Shown here: positions 60,801-64,000 of the stretch, one piece after another
Layout: each line of letters begins with the position of its first letter
Numbering within the stretch: the stretch's first letter is position 1
Assembly (NCBI GenBank): GCA_018105865.1
Contig: CM030848.1
Coordinates: 15,634,809-15,698,808 of the forward strand
Length of the DNA: 64,000 nt
Direction of reading: 5' to 3'
DNA from: Metaphire vulgaris
Taxonomy: Eukaryota; Annelida; Clitellata; Crassiclitellata; Megascolecidae
Program-made: the position numbers and the translations under genes
The notes under the pieces: generated by a model
Seen by the model: only the letters and a program-made list of their open reading frames with translations
What the model was told of the DNA's origin: nothing
Databases searched by the model: none

Positions 60801-61185
60801 GGGCCTAATTCGTGATGTTCAACTTTTTATATCAGCTGTCACACTTTACAGTTCTCTGCTTAATAGATTAACTCAGGGACTGTTTTAAGAAAAATTTATC
60901 ACTGCACTAAACTCAGAAATTTTGTGGACATTCGCGCAAAAAACAAGCAAAAATAGGTCGTCTGGAAAATTTATCACTGCACAAAGAACAGAAAATTTCA
61001 TTTTACCACTGCACATTTTCATTTTATTACTGCAAATTTTGTGTATCATTGCACGTTAAAACAGGTCCTGGATTAACGTGTTTACAGCTCTACTAAAAAC
61101 GTATGTGATACATAACTTCTGTTTGGTAATTTTTTTGTAGTTGAGGATGGTAATGCGTGCGTACGAGGTCCTTGTTCTACCCTAG
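47134..61185 (+). CDS. MPHOSPH8: M-phase phosphoprotein 8 (chromodomain plus ankyrin-repeat HUSH subunit), with a frameshift in a coding minisatellite
   Basis: Fourteen coding exons: 47134-47193, 49486-49623, 50608-51052, 51506-56018, 56243-56295, 56734-56773, 57247-57381, 57495-57592, 58090-58176, 58288-58436, 59084-59238, 59585-59715, 60188-60274 and 61141-61185. Exons 1-2 encode a chromodomain ([28 protein letters not shown]) with the aromatic residues that read methylated lysine. Exons 3-4 are a very long charged, Lys/Ser/Glu-rich disordered region. Exons 7-10 give ankyrin repeats ([35 protein letters not shown]), followed by a C-terminal domain ending RAYEVLVLP. Human MPP8 has this order and binds H3K9me3 within the HUSH silencing complex. 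Length about 2044 residues versus 860 in human, from exon 4. Exon 4 changes frame (+1) at 53149-53212; the second frame stays open for nearly 1000 codons, so I treat it as one gene. The last intron appears to be GC-AG. Confidence 0.87.
51342..51375. repeat. (GAT)n array
   Basis: About 11 GAT units in MPHOSPH8 intron 3. Confidence 0.9.
53059..53430 (+). repeat. MPHOSPH8: 45-bp coding minisatellite in MPHOSPH8 exon 4
   Basis: About eight units of 45 bases (15 residues, consensus [15 protein letters not shown]). Unit starts: 53059, 53104, 53149, 53213, 53258, 53303, 53348 and 53393. All are 45 bases except the third (53149-53212), which is 64 bases and shifts the frame by one. The last unit decays into unique sequence. 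Confidence 0.92.
56372..56446. repeat. (ATC)n/(ACC)n tract
   Basis: Mixed CAT/ATC and ACC triplets in MPHOSPH8 intron 5; a related CAC/CAT tract is at 56860-56912 in intron 6 and another at 57667-57704 in intron 8. Confidence 0.85.
57811..57945. repeat. (ATT)n array followed by tRNA-like element
   Basis: About 22 ATT units, then TATTGGTTCAGTGTGATC ... GTGAGAACCACTATG, closely related to the block after the (ATT)n array at 19.15 kb. In MPHOSPH8 intron 8. Confidence 0.75.
60874..61070. mobile_element. hAT-type MITE in the last MPHOSPH8 intron
   Basis: Left end CAGGGACTGTTTTAA and right end the inverse of CAGGACCTGTTTTAA. Flanked by GATTAACT (60866-60873) and GATTAACG (61071-61078), an 8-bp target duplication with one mismatch. 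197 bases, no open frame. A half copy is at 15036-15100. Confidence 0.8.
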
Positions 61186-61843
61186 AAGATATTTGTCTTC
61201 GAGTATTTTGTTAAGTTTTTGGGATATGTTCTGGAGTGCAGGAGTTGAATTGACGTGGCATATTTTGCTATTTGTCAGCTGTATTTTCCTGTCAACATAG
61301 TTACATAGGACTGTGAATTCTTTAGCTTGTTTTGTTGTATATTTACATTCTCATTGTCCAGAATGCTGTGAAAATTTTGTTTTCAGTTCTGACAACCATC
61401 TTGGTTTCATTTTTGTGATCTTGTTAATTTAGTCCGACAGTTGACAGCATATAACATATTGTGATCTGGTCCAACCGATAGCTACAGTAGACCTATAGCT
61501 TCACTGGTAACTGCTAACTGAGGTACATTGGAAGTTGTTTAAATGGAACTGTGCTGTGAGATTTGTTGCAAAGTACTGCTGTTTGGTTTTTATGAAGAAA
61601 TTTGAACATGTCAATTTGTTCATGGACTAGGGTCCGTGTTTGCAGTTTTTGTATGTTCTTTTTCTATTTTTGTATGTTGCAGTTGTTTGTATGTTCTTTT
61701 TCTATTAAAATGTGTTCAGTCTCTTAGCATCTAGTGACCGGAGTATTTGATGAGTCAGCATGAAGTATTTAGGCATGCTAGCCGAATGAAATATATTTAG
61801 CTTGTAGGGGAGGGTTCAAAGTTTTTGACATTTCATTATGGGG

Positions 61844-62053
61844 CAGTGGCAGCTCCAGGATTTGGCAAGTGGGAGGCTGTTGGGGTGGCAACTTATAATC
61901 ATGGGGGGGGGCAACCATTTGTTGTTAGGTATGTAGTATTAAGTATAAGGTCCCAACAGGGGCCAGACACTCAATATGAGGGGGGCTCAAGGCCCCTGAT
62001 TTGGATCGACCTAACGCAAAACAAGAGTTTCACGGAAACTACATGAGCCACTG
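61844..62053 (+). mobile_element. hAT-type MITE, CAGTGGCGGCTC family, with perfect 8-bp target duplication
   Basis: Starts CAGTGGCAGCTCCAGGATTT and ends GAGCCACTG. The identical octamer TTATGGGG lies on both sides (61836-61843 and 62054-62061). The left two thirds match 34785-34980; the right end has diverged. Confidence 0.8.
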
Positions 62054-62055
62054 TT

Positions 62056-62276
62056 ATGGGGTCACTGAAAGTTTGGCAGTTGTTGATAAAGGGGTGGGTG
62101 GGGGTAACATTGTCTAAATTTTTTGACATACAGTAATTAATGGGCAATTCCTTGTAGGTTCAAAGTTTATGCTATATTTGTGAGGGTCACCGACAGTTTG
62201 ACAGTTGTTGACAAAGGGGAGGGAGAGGGTAAAAATTGCCAAAAAATTGTTGACGTAATTAATGGACAACCCCTAG
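62056..62276 (-). mobile_element. Partial AGGGGCTGTCCATTAAT element(s)
   Basis: The right end (TTGTTGACGTAATTAATGGA, then CAACCCCTAG) is the inverse of the family end at 18211 and 42412. Two internal copies of 'GGTCAC.GA.AGTTTG.CAGTTGTTGA.AAAGGGG' suggest two tandem or nested partial copies. Confidence 0.6.
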
Positions 62277-62554
62277 GTCATACTCATGCTTGATTTTATT
62301 TAATAAACGGGCTCTTATTTTTCATTGAGGTCAAAGTTTGTGACTTAAAAATTATGCCAAAACACTTGCCAAAACACTTGTTAGCGCTAATCACTCCTTT
62401 TCATAGAGAAATCTACTAGTTTTTGCGACGGTGCCTAATAGTTTTTAAAGAGAAAACTCAGCGGCAACACACGATCATTGGGGATATCGGCGACGATGTT
62501 GATGGTCGTCGTTGTCATTTATGTAGCTCCGTGATTGGGTTGAAATATATAAAG

Positions 62555-63721
62555 ATGGGAAATGATTCTAGCAGAGAATTTTCGTTGGACGAGAAGATCG
62601 AGACGGTGTCGAGCAACATCTGGACGCTGTACCGATGCGTGAACGCCGATGGCAGCCCTTCGTCCGTCTTTCTGTACGATCTTACATTGCCCCGATGCAA
62701 ACGCCAGTTTGTCGAAAATGCTGCGAAGGTTTTTATTTATTTCAAATTCTTAAAATTTATTATAGTATAAGAATTTCAGTTGATCGCATTCTATAGCAGA
62801 AACGCTCAATATATGAGTGATCCTCGAGGGGCTGTGTGCGTTTTAATGATTATGATGATAATGGCGACGACGACGATGCACTTCTATAGCACCAGATATA
62901 ATACTCGAAAAGTATCAATCGGTGGTACTCCATATCAATCAGCAAAAGGCCAAGTCATTCCAGGGATCAGTCAGAGCGGGAAAACAGTCACATGCCCAGC
63001 CTAACAGTTCTGAAAAAATCCACAAGCCTAATATTGGTGCGGATCCTAACTTTTGCTTGAGAAAATCGAAGGACGCTTGTCTTTCAGAGTTCCATTCGAA
63101 CTTCTACATTCTTGCGTGTGAGTTGACTGAGATTGTCAGTTATGCCGGCGAAGTTGGGATGAAACGGCGATAATGAAATAATATGAGGCATTCACGTCAA
63201 TTTCTAGGAAATGCACGTTAGAAAATTTTCGACTTTGGGAATAATTGGGAGGTGGATTTCGCAGGCCCGGAGTCATTTTGCTGTTGCTTGAATATTCTAG
63301 AATTTTCTTTCCACTATTTCGACTGTCATTTGAAAATATTTTAAGGACTTTGTATGTGTTTGCATCTATTCTTAAAAGCCATTTAACTTAAAATGGATAT
63401 ATTTAATGGTAGAATTGTGACCACTGTTTTATATCACCTATTGCATTACATATTACACGATCAGTTTTACACGATATATAGTAATATATGTTGTAAATTT
63501 GTGTGTCGGTATGCATGTTGGTTTCAATTTTGTAGTATTTGAAGATTTTGCGCCATCCTCACATAATTCGATTCCAAGCAATAAGTTATTCGTCAAGGGA
63601 AGCATGGCTGGTAACAGAGCATGTTACACCTCTGGAGCTGCTGCTGGAATCATTGACGGCAGATGAAATTGTTGCTGGAATGTACAACCTCATTGAAGCT
63701 TTGTCATTCCTACATGACCGG
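62555..63721 (+). CDS. SCYL3: SCY1-like pseudokinase 3, first two coding exons (partial, runs off the window)
   Basis: Exon 1 is 62555-62728 and exon 2 is 63536-63721, both GT-AG bordered and phase 0; further exons lie beyond the window. The protein starts MGNDSSREFSLDE: Gly2 with Ser6 is a good N-myristoylation signal, as reported for human SCYL3 (PACE-1). Exon 2 reads LKILRHPHIIRFQAISYSS, then WLVTEHVTPLELLLESLTAD and LIEALSFLHDR, matching the start of the SCYL3 kinase-like domain in order and spacing (human: LKTLRHPCLLRFLSC, LVTERVQPLEVALETL, LIFLHDRGH). In exon 1 the usual kinase Gly-loop and VAIK lysine are absent (the frame reads SVFLYDLTLPRC), consistent with a pseudokinase. Family members act in Golgi/trafficking and cell-adhesion contexts. 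I chose this ATG because it gives the conserved MG start; the open frame extends further upstream. Confidence 0.88.
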
Positions 63722-64000
63722 GTAGGGCTTTGAAAGATCTGCCTACAAAGAATTCTAATTAATAAGGTTGACTGTTACTGTGAATATTTCTTGAACCCTT
63801 GGCTTATAATCCATAGACTGTCCACTGGTTGTTGGGCCTGGCATCCTGGATTTGACCTGGATCTTGTGCGATTTTGATTTGATGTCATTGTGGCTGATGC
63901 TGCTATGTTTTTTAATGCCCATTCATATGCTTGGCATTAAATAGTGGATAGCACTTCATTTCTGATCAATTTTTCTCTTTGACTTTGTGAACTGTAAATG
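63722..64000. other. SCYL3 intron 2, truncated by the window end
   Basis: Non-coding sequence after a GTAGGG donor. Nothing recognisable in it. Confidence 0.6.

Larger units (their letters stand above)
61186..62554. other. Spacer between MPHOSPH8 and SCYL3
   Basis: MPHOSPH8 3' untranslated sequence, two mobile elements (listed separately) and about 275 bases before the SCYL3 start. I see no further gene and no recognisable promoter element. Confidence 0.55.

Overview
The window is nuclear DNA of an intron-rich animal, most likely a marine invertebrate. The evidence is spliced genes with GT-AG introns, single-copy metazoan orthologues (FIBP, EXOSC2, MPHOSPH8, SCYL3), a nuclear tRNA-Ser, a very heavy load of di-, tri- and tetranucleotide arrays, and many short non-autonomous DNA transposons. 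A deuterostome (possibly ambulacrarian) or a lophotrochozoan would fit. The sequence alone does not let me choose.

Layout. 1-9.3 kb has no gene I can support; it holds microsatellites, old MITEs and a decayed LINE fragment. 9.3-11.9 kb (minus) is a Ser/Thr-rich, mucin-like single-pass membrane protein with a long acidic tail. 15.4-20.9 kb (plus) is a small secreted protein with an IGFBP/VWC-like cysteine cluster and a follistatin/Kazal module. 21.5-25.3 kb (minus) is a complete ten-exon FIBP. 26.07-26.15 kb is tRNA-Ser(GCT). 27.4-28.35 kb (minus) is an unrecognised protein with three zinc-ribbon-like modules. 28.4-36.5 kb is mostly repeats. 36.5-37.7 kb (plus) is a low-complexity terminal coding exon of unknown family. 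37.8-41.4 kb is again repeats.

From 41.7 kb to the end three housekeeping genes lie head to tail on the plus strand: EXOSC2 (exosome cap subunit, complete, eight exons), MPHOSPH8 (HUSH-complex chromodomain/ankyrin protein, complete, fourteen exons, with a 4.5-kb exon carrying a frameshifting minisatellite and a probable GC-AG last intron) and the first two coding exons of SCYL3, which runs off the window.

The genes share no obvious pathway. The notable non-genic signals are: a perfect 22-bp inverted repeat just upstream of the MPHOSPH8 start; a ~75-bp inverted repeat flanking EXOSC2 exon 1; several hAT-type MITEs with visible 8-bp target duplications, one with telomere-like sequence inside; a longer terminal-inverted-repeat family; and a short tRNA-like element that repeatedly sits beside (ATT)n arrays.

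Exon borders were placed by hand from splice consensus, reading phase and remembered similarity to the human proteins; no alignment or transcript data were available.
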